From positions 21,923,650 through 21,987,649 of the forward strand of contig JASXTE010000014.1 of NCBI GenBank assembly GCA_030280995.1: a stretch of 64,000 nucleotides of DNA. The letters run 5' to 3'. Below the pieces are notes generated by a model. That model saw nothing but the letters and a program-made list of their open reading frames with translations. It was not told where the DNA came from and did not search any database. Positions 34,212-45,939 of the stretch are shown in pieces. The translations under genes and the position numbers were made by a program. Positions within the stretch are counted from its first letter, which is position 1. Each line of letters opens with the position of its first letter. This stretch comes from Hemileia vastatrix (taxonomy: Eukaryota > Basidiomycota > Pucciniomycetes > Pucciniales > Zaghouaniaceae).

Positions 34212-35325
34212 AAATAATTTTTTATTTAGCTATTATAGTTCAGAAGGTGTGGCTGAAGTGTGTAATGCACATATATGTAGTGCTTTAATGAATAGTCATG
34301 GCTATTGTTGTGTGAAGTGAGGGTGAAAAAATGGATATGTAACTAATTAGGCGCGTCTGGCTTCAGTAGATAATGGTTGAGTCAAAAAAAAGTGGTGCAA
34401 GGTTTTGGCAATTACAGAAGCTACTCAAGCAACTTTGCTCATTTGATTATATGACTACAGAATAAATTAGTTAATAGAGTCTAATTGAGCAACGATTGGG
34501 GAATAAGTCGGTAAAATATGCATACCGAACCACTTTACCGACACGGCTGGGGATGCTCTAACATTGCAACTATGGTTAAAATTTGCGCGTGTATTTTTTA
34601 ACCACGTACCACACGCGTCAGACGCGTCTTGAATATTACACTGCTTGAGAAAAAAATTCAACTTTGCTCAACATGAAACATTTTAGTAAAATTGCGCGTG
34701 CATTACTTAGCGACGTGTCCTAATGATAACATTCTGCTAAGAATGTAAAAACACAGAAGAATTCATTTTTTAATAAAGGAGCACAGCAATATAACATGTT
34801 TTCAATATATATCTGAAGCTCTTCTTCCGTTCAAAGGGGCGGCGGGTAGGTCTCGAAATGATAAACTGGCACAATTTTTATCACTCTAACGTATGGGTAT
34901 TAAAAAAAAACTAATGTGGCAATTTTATATCATCAAATAATATAATTATTACCTAGGCTTATGTCCATTTTTCATGTCCATTGCACTATTAAAAATTAGC
35001 CAACTGCTAAATTATACAACATCTATAATGACCATTGTACGGTAATAATTGGCTGATTGTGGAAACCAAAAGTCCGTAACGTAACAGACTTAAATGAAAA
35101 ATTTCATCATTCAAAGTGGTGCTAATAAGATAGCTGAAAAGTGAGAAGGCTGGAAATATTGGTAGTGTTGAGTCAGTTTGGAATTGATATAAAATCAACA
35201 GCAATTCGATAACTTTTATTCTCTTCACACCTCACTCATATTCCTGATTTCACAAAATCTCCTTCCCCAAATTCAATTTTTATTTATTCATCATTAAAGC
35301 TATTTGCTATAAAATTTCTCCCAAC
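34212..35325. other. Intergenic island with retained CpG sites, upstream of the orphan gene
   Basis: Unlike the surrounding repeats, 34,340-34,900 keeps many CG sites (GCGCGTCTGG, ACGCGTCAGACGCGTC, GCGGCGGG). Two related blocks, each with TTGCGCGTG and TTTGCTCA, lie at about 34,575 and 34,690. 35,215-35,320 is C/T-rich (CTCTTCACACCTCACTC, CTCCTTCCCC), a usual fungal promoter feature, just before the start at 35,326. Confidence 0.55.
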
Positions 35326-36471
35326 ATGATAAACTGTCAATCTACCTCTTCTAAAATCCACGTCGAAGAAAAAAACACATGGAAAATTAGGGTTAAGACA
35401 ACCCCCACAACTTCGAACTTAGATAGATTTAACGCAGTTGGTAGCTGCCCTACCTTATCGATAGCAGAGCACCATTTGATCCACCGCCTCAAGTGTCAAA
35501 ATCATCATCAACATTTACCCTGGGGAACATTTCTCCAACCCAACGGCCGCTTTTTGGATGATAGCGATGATGAAGATGATGAAGACCATGCTAAGACACT
35601 GGCACACATCCGGCATCAAAAACTGCGCATCCGACAGGCTAGAGGCCCCCGACCTCACAGTCTGGAAACCAAAAAACTCTCATTAAGAGATAATATTGCT
35701 CAATCTCTGGATATTGATGTATGTTTTTATTTTTTCCATTTCAATCAATCAAGATTTGATTTCAAATGCTAATTGTTATGTATTTGTTTTTTGTGATATT
35801 TTCAGCTATCTCCCCCCATTTCATATCAAAAGAATCAAAAGGTTCCAGAAATTTGGCCTGCTACTGTGGCTAAACATGTGCTCACAAACCCAACTCTAGC
35901 GAGAAAAAAAATTCTATCAAAAAAAACTAGACAATATGCGTCTTTAATCTGTTCCCTACACTATAAAATCGAGCGACAAGCATTATCTGTTGTTCCGCCA
36001 ATTCAGTGCACCCGTATTCCTGTTTATTTTGCAAGTCGACAACAATCTGGCTTGTCCACTCAACGTCCAATAACACGCTCTGTTGAAGATTTGGTTGCCT
36101 CACATGCTGATCAGCATCCTATCGACAAATCTCAATCATATCCTTCCGCCAGGTCATGCCAATCATCTAATACCACACCCTCGTTATCCCGGGCATCTCA
36201 ATCATCAAAGCGAACCTCGAATAATTCTCTAGTCACCACCGAAACCAATAGCACAATAAAAGAACCCATTATTCAAGATGAGGTATCTTTCTCTGATACC
36301 AATCATCTGTCTAAAAAGCAATCATCCTATGATTTGATGGAGGAGAAAATCATCAACACGCGCATCGATGGCGTAAGCCAAGATCCCCTCTTCAAAAAGA
36401 AAAAAACAGTTGTTCTCCGAACTTGCCCTGAATCTTCATTTGTCCATTTTTCTCTTGAAGACCTATTATAG
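35326..36471 (+). CDS. Intact two-exon gene of unknown function, 352 residues
   Basis: Exon 1 is 35,326-35,718, the intron 35,719-35,805 (GTATGT...TTTCAG, 87 bp, phase 0), exon 2 is 35,806-36,471. The frame is open with no stop. I do not recognise the family. The protein is hydrophilic, without a signal peptide or membrane segment. Residues 78-87 are acidic (DDSDDEDDED), 96-109 basic (KLRIRQARGPR), and about 235-285 Ser/Thr-rich. A conserved-looking patch is TRQYASLICSLHYKIERQA (172-190). Charge pattern and lack of targeting suggest a nuclear or cytoplasmic protein; that is weak inference. Its codons use more G+C and CG than neighbours. A CT-rich stretch lies upstream. It is the only gene in the window with no lesion, so it is probably a host gene. 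Confidence 0.75.
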
Positions 36472-38152
36472 TTGTTGTGGTTTTCATTTTATTCTATGTT
36501 CCCTACTTTTGTATCTCATTTTTCATATCAAAATTATCTGTCTTATGTTACACATTTTTTAAGACCCATCATTTGATTCTCAAATATTTCAATCTTCATG
36601 TTTTCATTTTTCATTTATATATATATATATCTGTCTTGATTCAAAATGTATTTTTACAATCTTGAATTGAATCCTATTTATGTAAGGATGTTTTTATTTT
36701 TTTTCTTGTTGAAAATTATTGTTTTATTTTTTCAATGTTCTGTTCAACCACTTTGTTCCCCCAAAAAATAAATAAATGATTGTTATATTATCATATATAT
36801 GTATTTTCTGTTATTTTCTAAAAGTATTTCTAAAAAATAATTTAAACTATACAAATCAATGCAACATCAGCAATGAATTCTTATATTTATTCACGTCTCA
36901 TGTTGTAAAAAATTTAATGAATTGACATTACCACAAGATAATTACTCATGTTTTTAATAGCACTGGCTCATTTCATTTCTCAACATGAAATTTGATCATA
37001 AAAAATCAAGATAAAAAATGAATAATTGTAAAGTGATTGTCCTCAGACTCTAGAAAAAATGATAAATTGGGATTTCTCAACCATTGTTCAAGGGGATGTA
37101 AATTTTAGATTTCTGGAATTAATGACACTGCTTTAGAGGTTTAGAATAGATTTATAATAAAGTATGCCTATTGTGTTGGAATTATTGACTCTTCTGGTTC
37201 ACATAATTATTTTCTTTAAAATTTTACATGGATCGTTTCAAATTAGCTTTGAGAAGCTTCCTTAGTTGACTCTCTCTAATATTATTTTTTTTATTTCTAT
37301 ATTGAATTCCAACTGTCACCCATTCACTGAGCCAAATTATCTCATATATATATACTCTACATATAAATATATATACATATACATTAGATACAAACCTATC
37401 TGACACCTTATTATAGCCCTACTCTTTTTTGAAACCTACACCAAAAAAATACACCTGGAACCTATAAGCAGGTGCCAATCTTTCAATCCATTTGTGAACA
37501 AATTATAACTCAGATTTTATGCCATGTGATCTGGCATACTAAGTGTTCAGTGTTCAGTCTTCTCAGAAGAATTACTGCTGAGCTAAAACTGAATCAAATC
37601 AAAGATAGGGATTGGAAGCTTCTATCATGTCCCCACATTTTTTTTCTGGTGCTAGTACTGTTGATAATTAACTAGCAGATAAGGAATGTGATTTTCTGTT
37701 CTATTAACTACCCTGGTTGCTAATAAATTTTTGCCAGGTAAATTCATTATCCTCTGTCCTATCTTACACACTTTTTATAACCCGTAATTTGATTCTCAAA
37801 TCTTTCTATCTATTTTCAATCCTCATGTTTTCATATATATATATATATATATATCTTTCTTGATTAAAAAAATGTGTTTTTTAAAATATAGAACTATGAA
37901 CCCCAATTATAACAAGAATTTTTTTTTCATATTTTTTGTTACTTTTCTGTTACTTTTCCTTACTTTTCTGTTACTTTTCCTTACTTTTATGTTACTTTTC
38001 TGCCACTTTTCTATTCATTTTATAGCAATTTTCTTTTCTTCTCTTTTTATTTTATTTGTTTTTTTGTTTGTTTTGTTTTTTTCATCTTGAAAATTTTATA
38101 TTTAATTTAATTTCCCACTACTCTCTGAGTACCTATGTTTGCAAGCCATATA
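36472..38152 (+). other. 3' flank of the orphan gene with a duplicated segment
   Basis: 36,541-36,665 and 37,758-37,890 are a direct repeat: TTACACA.TTTTT, TTGATTCTCAAAT, CCTCATGTTTTCAT, an (AT)n run, TCTTGATT and AATGTGTTTTT-like blocks. Between them is AT-rich sequence without genes, so the second copy could mark an insertion or a local duplication. T-rich TTACTTTTCTG repeats follow at 37,940-38,015. Confidence 0.55.
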
Positions 38153-38499
38153 CACAAGGGGGAAAATTCCTGAACTAGATTTCTAGTTCAGTTTTTGGTT
38201 TCAAGGTATGAATCTGGGTCTGATTTTTGGAGCGACACTGTTTGACCCCATCTTATTTTTTTCTTTTCTGAAATTGGCATCTCCTTGGCTTATGTGCTCT
38301 CATATTCATGGATTCATCCAAAAATTCTATTTTCACCTCCTCTTCCCTTCATTTACAAACATACCCACAACACACCACCTTAATCCTCTTCCAAAGGTAA
38401 AAAATAAGGTGGAATCAAAAAGTGACATTGAATGGTTTGTCTTAAAAATGCACCTAGGAAAGGAATATGGTTACAAAACTGAACTAGACATCTCACAGG

Positions 38500-39250
38500 G
38501 GGAAAAAGGGAACTAGATGTTGAGCTCATTTATAGTACCCTATTCCATTCATGAGTGCATCTCTATGACAAAACATGGAATGTCACTTTTTGGGCCAAGG
38601 GCATGACTCTAGAAGTGACAATTTTAGAGCCATTTATTCTTTTGTTTTTCTGAATTTAACTTCACCCTTTGTTATTCCTCCTGACCCTTTTTCATTTTTC
38701 TTCCTTCTCCTCAATATTTATGAGTGATTTGTTCTTTTATTTTTTTTCTTTTATCATGAATTCTTATTTTCACCCTCTTCATTAGATAAATTTCTTAGTC
38801 TGATATACCAAATTTAATTTTCCTGTTTCTCTTTCTCATTTTTATTTTGTCTCTGCCTCACACTCTTCATATTTGGTCTTTTACAGCTCCCTCAGCTCAT
38901 AATTGAGGATTCAGGTAGGTAGCAATTATTGTAAGTCTCATAAATTAAAAAAATAAATTGATATACAAAAAGGAATTTTCTTTTATATCTAAAGCTACTT
39001 AATACCTTTGCTGGTGTATATATTTATATTTATAAATACAATAAGAAGAAAATATATGTAGTGCTGTTTAATTAGGATTATAAGGATGATAATTCAATAA
39101 TAGTAAAATAATTACTTTGTATTTAAAGATTTTAATCAAGAAGATCTATCTTACTAATATATTTTTTAATGAAAAAAATGAATGGACTTTATATAGGAAG
39201 AAATCTTCTCTTTAGTATATATTTTTATAAATTAAGATATCATTATCCTT
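38500..39250. other. Internal sequence of element D, no gene seen
   Basis: T-rich sequence with blocks recalling the right end, such as CACTTTTTGGGCCAAGGGCA at about 38,584. The plus ORF at 38,208-38,516 covers the terminal repeat and shows no domain. Confidence 0.45.
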
Positions 39251-39390
39251 ACATTATATAAATAATGATTTCTTAAAGATAAGATAATATTTAAAGGGGT
39301 GGTGGTGGTGAAGACAGGGAGATGAGAATGTGGAGGAAGAGGTGGTTGTGGTAGTTGAAAAAGGAGGAGGTTGTGGTGGTAGAGAGAGGC

Positions 39391-39900
39391 AGATGAGGAG
39401 GAGGAGGAGGAGGAGGAGAAGGAGGAGGAGGAGGAGGAGGAGGAGGAGGAGGAGGAGGAGGAGGAGGAGGAGGAGGAGGAGGAGGAGGAGGAGGAGGAGG
39501 AGGAGGAGGAGGAGGAGGAGGAGGAGGAGGAGGAGGAGGAGGAGGAGGAGGAGGAGGAGGAGGAGGAGGAGGAGGAGGAGGAGGAGGAGGAGGAGGAGGA
39601 GGAGGAGGAGGAGGAGGAGGAGGAGGAGGAGGAGGTGGTGGTGGTGGTGGTGGTGGTGGTGGTGGTGGTGGAGGTGGTGGAGACAGGAGGAAGAGGTGGT
39701 GGTGGTGGTGGAAAGAGGAAGAAGATGTGGTGGTAGTAGAGAAAGGAGGTGGTGATGGTAGTGGTGGAAAGAGGAAGAGTAAGAGGAGAAGGTGGTGGTG
39801 GTTAAAGGAGGTAGGAGTGGTGGTGGTGGTGGTGAAAGGGAGATGAGGTGGTTGTAGTGGAGAAAGAATGAGGAGGTGGTGGTGGTGGTGGTGAGAGGAG
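39391..39900 (+). repeat. (GGA)n then (GGT)n microsatellite and flanks
   Basis: A nearly pure GGA run occupies about 39,391-39,634, interrupted once by GAA near 39,418. It then switches to GGT (39,635-39,671). Decayed GGTGGT and GAGGAG blocks continue to about 39,900. The long minus ORF (39,254-40,021, polyleucine) and plus ORF (polyarginine) are reading-frame artefacts of the repeat. Confidence 0.95.
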
Positions 39901-40101
39901 GAGGAGATAAAGATAGTTTTGAGAAAAAGTAAATTGAGGTTAGAAAGCTGACATGAATGATGTGGTGAGAATGAAAAGGTTCCTTAGCTTTCATAAAGAA
40001 TGAAGGTAATGGGGGAAACATACATCATCCACACTGCTTTCTGATTACTGTCAAATAAACTACTTGATAGAACCCATGTATAAAAGGGTGATGGAAAATT
40101 G

Positions 40102-40664
40102 TGATAAAAATTAATAAATTGTGTTAGTGACTCACAACTTAAGTAGACAAGGAGAGAGGTGGAAAAGGGAGGAAGATGACAGACAAGTGAGGAAAAGCCA
40201 AAAGATAAGAACAGGAAAGATATGAATAGATAAATGAGATGAGTGGAGAGTGAATAAGTAAAATAAAAGGGAGGAAAGTGAATTCAATGAAGTTTAAGAG
40301 CACTTAAACTTTACCTGATAACAATTAATAAATTGTGTTATTGACTAAAGACTTAAGTGGACAAGGAAAGAGGTGGAAAAGGGAGGAAAATTACAAACAA
40401 GCAAGGACAAGACAAAAGATAAGAACAGGGAAGATCTGAATAGATAAATGAGATGAGAAAACAGTGACTAAGTAGAGTAAAAGGGAAAGGAGTGAATTCT
40501 GACTCAATGTTGATCAGAAATTCTTAAATATATTAATGTTAGGGTATGTAAATAATTGGTGATATGGAGATATGTTTTAGTAAACTGTCTATAAAGTTGA
40601 TATCTATATATATATATATAAGTAATTATATGTATAATTTTAGTAATATGCTTGTAAAATATCA
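40102..40664 (-). repeat. 3' LTR of the copia element
   Basis: Contains an internal duplication of about 220 bp (ATTAATAAATTGTGTTA ... AAAAGATAAGAACAGG ... AGATAAATGAGATGAG at 40,110 and 40,325), mirrored in the other LTR. It holds GACTCAATGTTGATCAG at about 40,500, the empty target of the MITE found in the partner LTR. Confidence 0.8.
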
Positions 40665-40699
40665 ACACTTATCTTTTCTCGAGATGGAAAGGGATTTAA

Positions 40700-43600
40700 A
40701 TTTAAACTGGATAAGAACTCATTATGTTTAATTCTGGGAAGGGAATTGGTAAGTATATCAGCTATCATAAGATTGGTAGGAATATAAGTGATTTTAAGTT
40801 GTTCAGTTTTGACTAACTCTTGGAGCCAACATAATTTCTTATTGATGTGTCAAGTATGATGTTCATATAGAGGATTTAGAAATTTATTAGTTTCCCCTTG
40901 ATTGTCACTGAGAAGTTGGGTGGGGTCTAAAAAAATAGAGAAATCATTGAATAATTCTTTTTCCCACAGTAAGTCCTGACCGCACTCAGTCATGGCATAA
41001 TATTCTGATTCAAAAGTTGAAAGTGAGACTGATTATTTATTACAAGAGTGCCAACTAAGTAATCTGAGATGAAAACCAGAAAACCAGAGGTTGATTTAGA
41101 TTCAGGTGATTTATTGTAATTAGAATTGGCAAAACAAGTCAGTGTACCAATTTTAATTTTTGGAATATTACCAAGGGTTAAAACATAATTTTTTGTAAGC
41201 TGAACATATCACAATATGTAAAAGAAGGCAGTTATTTGTTCATCAGTGGGCTCATTAAGATTCTGTTCCAAGGAACTATCAGCAAAAGCTAAATCAGGAC
41301 TTGTGCATAAGACTAAGTAACTCAAGTGACCAATTTCCCTTCAATAGTTTAATAGATGGGTCAGTTTAGTCTCCTTGTTTTGTGAGAATTGAGAGTTAAT
41401 TACTAATGGGGTGATGACATTTTGACAGTTGGATTGATTAAATTTTTTTAAAATCTTCTGAACATACAGCTTTTTTGTGAGTGTGATTGTTTGTGTTGAA
41501 CTATTTCTGATAAATTTCATTCCAAGTATCCAATTTATATCACCTTGATTGCTAATGTCAAAAGCTTGAGAGATTTTTGATTTGAAGTCATTGATAGAAG
41601 TGCCTCCTATAATGAGATCCTCAAGATGTATGAAGATATGAAAAGGTCATTGTGGATCGTTGGGAAATAATAAGCAGGGGCCTTCTATACTAGCTCTGAA
41701 GTTGATACTGTTAAATAAATTCACAAGTTTGTTATACCATTAATGGGGAATCTTTTTTAATCTATAGACAGACTTCTTGAGATGAAGGTATTGGTTATTA
41801 TTTTTGGGAGTGTAGCCTTGAGAATAACAAAAGTATATGTCTTCTTCTAAATTTCTGTGGAGAAAGGACAATTTTACATGCATTTGGCATATTTCCCAGT
41901 CTCTATAAGCTGCAAGACCAAGTAAGAATCAAAGGGTGGCTAGTCAACCAGTAGGGGAATACGTTTTATTATACTCAATACCCTCAATTTGTAAAAAGCC
42001 TTTTGCACAAATTCTAGCTTTATATTTGATTATATTACCATCAGAATTGTTTTTCTTTTTGAAAGTCCATTTTAATCCTATTGAATGATTATTTGAAGGT
42101 AAAGATGACTCTTCCCAAACTCTGCACTTACTAATACTGTCCATCTCAGTTTATATTGCTGTCAAACATTCATCACTTTTGGGTGAGATAATTGCCTCAT
42201 GATAATTGTGTGTAGTGTCAAAAGGAGTCACTATCATTCATGTGACATTAGCTTGATGTTTAGATATTAGAATATTGGAAGTTTCTATTTTAGAGAAGAT
42301 TTCTTTTGAGGGCTTGGTGTTAAAAGGCACATAGTCATAATATTTTCATTTACTTGTTTTTTCATAAGAATTTTATTCCTCAAGGTCTTCAGGAATGGGA
42401 GACAATATTTCAGCTGAACCTTCAGTGTCCTCTTGAGGTGATTTATTGAAAATGAATCCTTTTTCTATGGTTATTTCAGGGAATTTACTTTAGAAATCTG
42501 ACTGGATAGGTAAAAATTATTTAAGAACTTTACATTGTGTGTGGTTACAATGGAGTCCAAAGATGGAGAGTATATTCAGTAATTGACATGAACTTCACAG
42601 TAACCTAGAAATATACCTTCTTCTCTGCTCTTGTCAAAATTTCTAGCTTGTATGTGTTTCTGAAGATAGAAGATAACATCTGATCCAAATGGATATAATT
42701 TGGATGGCAGATTTATGTTTTTATACCAAAGTTCCCAAGGGGTTTTGTTGTTTTCAAGGGCAGAGTATGGTAGGATTTTTAGAAGGAATGTTGCAGTATT
42801 GACAGATTTGCCCACCAGTGTGCATCTAATCCAGATTCAATGAGTAAGAATTTAGCTTTTTCAACAATTGAGTGGTTACCTTATTTTGAAATAAGATTTA
42901 GTTTGGGATATTAAGGTGCTGTGCATAAGTGAACAATTCCTTTACTTTTAATGTGATTTTTCATTGAGTTGTTAATAAACTTTCCACCATTGTCTTAAAG
43001 GATGCACTTCACTTATTGCTCTAGTTAATTCTCAACAAGGGTTTAAAAGTCTTGGTAGCTTTCAAAAGTCTCAGATTTGAGTTGGAGGAATTGAAAATTC
43101 CAAAACCATGAGTGCTCATCTACAATTTGAAATATATGAGACTTTCCACCTTTAGATTTGTGAGTGATTGGACCACATGGTACATATGAATAATTTCTAG
43201 AGGTGATTTGGGAGTTGTAAAGGTACCTGAAAAGAGTAATACATGAGCTTTAGCAAGGGCACATGTTTTACATAAAAAACTAGAGAATATCAAGCCTGGA
43301 AATAGTTTATTCATGGTTTGAAGATTGGGATGTCCATAGTTGTGATGAAGTATTCTCATTTTCTTGTCCATTTAGTCAAAGCTGTTAATTGAATTAAATA
43401 TTGAGTTATTGACTAGGGAAATGTAAGGATTTTTCCTTTTGAAGAGCATTCTATGAGGGTGTTATTATTGTTTTTGATCTTGAATTTTCCTTTTTCATTG
43501 AAAATCCTCCACCTGTCCAGTAATATGTCCACTAATGAAATTAAATTAACCTTCAAATTATGAGCCTAGAGGGAATTCTTGATACTGAAGTTGTGACCTA

Positions 43601-44700
43601 AATTTGAAGAGAACAGAGCGTTTCCTTGTCCAAGGGAAGTAAGCTTGTCTCTGATGGCCATTGAGAGTGCAATTTTTGAATTGTGGTAGGTATCATGAAA
43701 TTTTTGATTATTGAATATTGTGAAAAATGTGCAGCTTTCTAGTATTGAATAATACTTAGGTAGGTCATTGAATAACAACAAAACCTTGTGAGAGTTGTCT
43801 GTCCCTCTATCTTCTCTCAAATTTTTCCTTTTAAGAAATTGGTCACTTTTCTCAGGATTTAGTTTAAAACAAGATTCTTGGGGTGAGGTGCTAAAGGATT
43901 GTACTTTCCTTTTGAGAATAAAGGCTTATTCTTAGTGTCCATTCCCAAGAAAGTACCAGAAGTTGATAAGTTATGAAGCTTTCATCAAGTAACTTAAGCT
44001 TCTATATCAGAGAAGATATTTTTAATGGTAGGTCTTTGATTAGTTATGTCATATTTTCTCAAGATAATAGTGGCCATAGTTTGATACAATTCAGTAAGGA
44101 GATTGAGTATGTAATTCCTCATGATATAGGAGAGAATTTTGTGCTTGAAAAGATCTGGAGCTACTTCCCAAAGTAATTTCATTGTCCCTCTGAAGTCATT
44201 CATTTCTTCAAGCAAATTTCACTGAGTAAATTTAATTGTGAATAGTTGTTGACAACATATGAGCAGTTTTGAGTAGATTTGGAAGCATAATGGTCTTTAA
44301 TTGATTTCCATAAATGAGCTGGTGCAACTGCATTTTCATCTACAATAAATTTATGTTGATTTGATCTGTCAATAAACATTTTAATTATAGTATTTTTTTG
44401 TCTTTTCCATAAGTAAATATATTTAAGATGTCAGGATCAGTAGGTATCAAGCAGTCTTCTAAGAGGAATTAAACTAGATTTCACACAGTTAGGGCCCATT
44501 AAATATTTCTCTTCCAGGTACTGTAGTTTTATTCATTTAGTTTTTCAATACCCTAATTTCAGAGTAATTGGAAGAATCCTGTAAATAGGAAAAATTGGGA
44601 GGACATGTTTTTTGTGAAAAATAAGACATCCCTGGAGTAATACTGTGAGATGGTCTTGGAGGTGGAGAAGAATTATTTCTAGATTGAGGGGTTGTCAGTT
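40700..44700 (-). pseudogene. copia gag-pol remnant
   Basis: On minus: gag with LLEEMNDFRGTMKLLWEVAP and YIMRNYILNLL at 44,215-43,994 (UBN2-type copia gag). RILHHNYGHPNLQTMNKL with CKTCALAKAH at 43,371-43,200 is the GAG-pre-integrase zinc finger. VNTATFLLKILPYSAL..KTPWELWY and IFLGYCEV at 42,815-42,576 are the integrase C-terminal part. SIGLKWTFKKKN.DGNIIKYKARICAKGF at 42,080-41,980 is reverse transcriptase, followed by weaker RT and RNase H similarity to about 40,700. Stops and frame shifts occur throughout, so no product is expected. Confidence 0.85.
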
Positions 44701-44720
44701 TAATTTAAATGCAGGGGGCT

Positions 44721-44733
44721 GGGCTCATAACCC
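44721..44733 (-). promoter_or_regulatory. copia primer-binding site matching the initiator-tRNA anticodon stem-loop
   Basis: The plus strand reads GGGCTCATAACCC, directly against the LTR end (TGATAA at 44,734). This is the conserved anticodon stem-loop of initiator tRNA-Met. On the element strand GGGTTATGAGCCC is complementary to it. Priming from a half-tRNA at this site is known for Drosophila copia and relatives. Confidence 0.85.
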
Positions 44734-45462
44734 TGATAATAATTAATGAATTGTGTTAGTAACCAAAAACTTAAGTTGAAAAAGACGGAGATGGAAGAGG
44801 GAGGATGATGCAAGATGGGTGAGGAAAAGATAAAAGATAAGAACAGGAAAGATATTCTACCTGATAACAATTAATAAATTTTTTTAGTGACTAAAGACAA
44901 AAGTGGAAAGGGACAGAGATGGAGGAGGGGGGAAAGACAAAAGACAGGCACAGGAAACATCTGAATAGATAAATGAGATGAGCAGGCAGTGACTAAGCAA
45001 AATAAAATGGATAAGACTGAATGATGACTCAATCACCACACAATATGGGGGGCGGACTTGCTAGCAAGTCCGCAACCTTGGAGCCAAACTCACCACAGAT
45101 TGAACACACATTGAGCTATAGACAAAGGAACCATACAATCAGGGATGAACACCACTCAGCAGAAAAGTTTTAGGTTGGTGTTCAAGTAGAGTTCAGTATG
45201 GGTTTAATATGAGTTCAGTCTTAGTTCTATCTCAGTTCCATCTGAGTTTCATCTGAGTTCAGGTTGGGGACTTGCTAGCAAGTCTACCCCCTATATTGCA
45301 TAGTGAATGTTAAGCAGACATTTTTAAATATATTAATGTTAAGGTATGTAAATTTATGGTGATGTGAAGATATGTTTTAGGAATAGTTATATCAATTCTA
45401 TTGCTATATATATATATAAGTAAGTATATGCATTTTTGTAGTAATATGCTTCTAAAATATCA
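44734..45462 (-). repeat. 5' LTR of the copia element, interrupted by a MITE
   Basis: Matches 40,102-40,664 on both sides of the 272-bp insertion at 45,034-45,305. Ends are TGATAAT and AAATATCA. Confidence 0.8.
45034..45305. mobile_element. 272-bp CACTA-type MITE
   Basis: The left end CACCACACAATATGGGGGGC and the complement of the right end CACTATGCAATATAGGGGG are inverted repeats. Each is followed by the palindrome block GACTTGCTAGCAAGTC. The 3-bp duplication AAT flanks it exactly, and the partner LTR keeps the empty site. The interior contains tandem GAGTTCAGT/CTGAGTTC.. units (45,190-45,265). The same subterminal repeats occur in the 4.6-kb relative at 57,490-57,550, so it is probably an internal-deletion derivative. 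Confidence 0.92.
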
Positions 45463-45939
45463 GAAAATTGAAAGTTGAAAAGTGATGGATATTAAGAGGG
45501 ATGTCTGCATTGGGATAGAAAGCAGGTATTAGAGGAAGCAAGAAAAAGTAAATGAGAAGTGTAAGAGAGAATGTGAGAAGTAGAGTGAGAAGTGAAAGAA
45601 AGGCAGATCTGAAATAAAAAATTTAATATGGATGAGAGAAGTGGGGGAAAAGGCGCCAGAAGGAGGGATGCCAATGTCAGAAAAAAAATTGTGAGCAAAA
45701 TCAGGGTCACTCTGTAAATCAGACCCAGAAGTGTGCCCTGTGACCAAAAATTGAACTTGACATCAAGTTCAGGGATTTTCCCCCCTGTGTCTAGTTCACC
45801 ATTTTTTTCCTCTGTAATACCTAGACCAATATCTAAATAAATAAATAAATCAATTTCCCAAAATTAAAGACCTATAGAATACCCACCGCCTATAACTAAA
45901 ACCCTTCATAGTACCTCACTTTTCCCTCCCCATTATAAA

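Larger units (their letters stand above)
40102..45462 (-). mobile_element. Ty1/copia element, minus strand, decayed
   Basis: LTRs at 40,102-40,664 and 44,734-45,462 have TGATA...TATCA ends. Between them minus-strand copia proteins appear in the order gag, GAG-pre-integrase, integrase, reverse transcriptase. The primer-binding site abuts the 5' LTR at 44,733. The flanks AATTG (40,097-40,101) and AAATTG three bases past 45,462 may be a drifted target duplication. A MITE sits in the 5' LTR. The element lies inside CACTA-like element D. Confidence 0.85.
38153..45789. mobile_element. Second CACTA-like family (D), hosting other repeats
   Basis: Left end: CACAAGGGGGAAAATTCC at 38,153, then the perfect inverted pair CTGAACTAGA / TCTAGTTCAG (38,170-38,191). 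Right end, complement strand from 45,789: CACAGGGGGGAAAATCCC, then GAACTTGA / TCAAGTTC (45,753-45,770). Both then read TTTTTGG and TCTGGGTCTGATTT. A second left-end copy starts CACAGGGGGAAAAAGG at 38,494; only this one has a matching 3-bp flank (TCT at 38,491-38,493 and 45,790-45,792). No transposase is seen. Confidence 0.6.

Noticed and set aside
39254..40021. 255-residue minus ORF (polyleucine) and 141-residue plus ORF (polyarginine)
   Set aside because: Both are direct readings of the GGA/GGT microsatellite, without any domain or codon signal.
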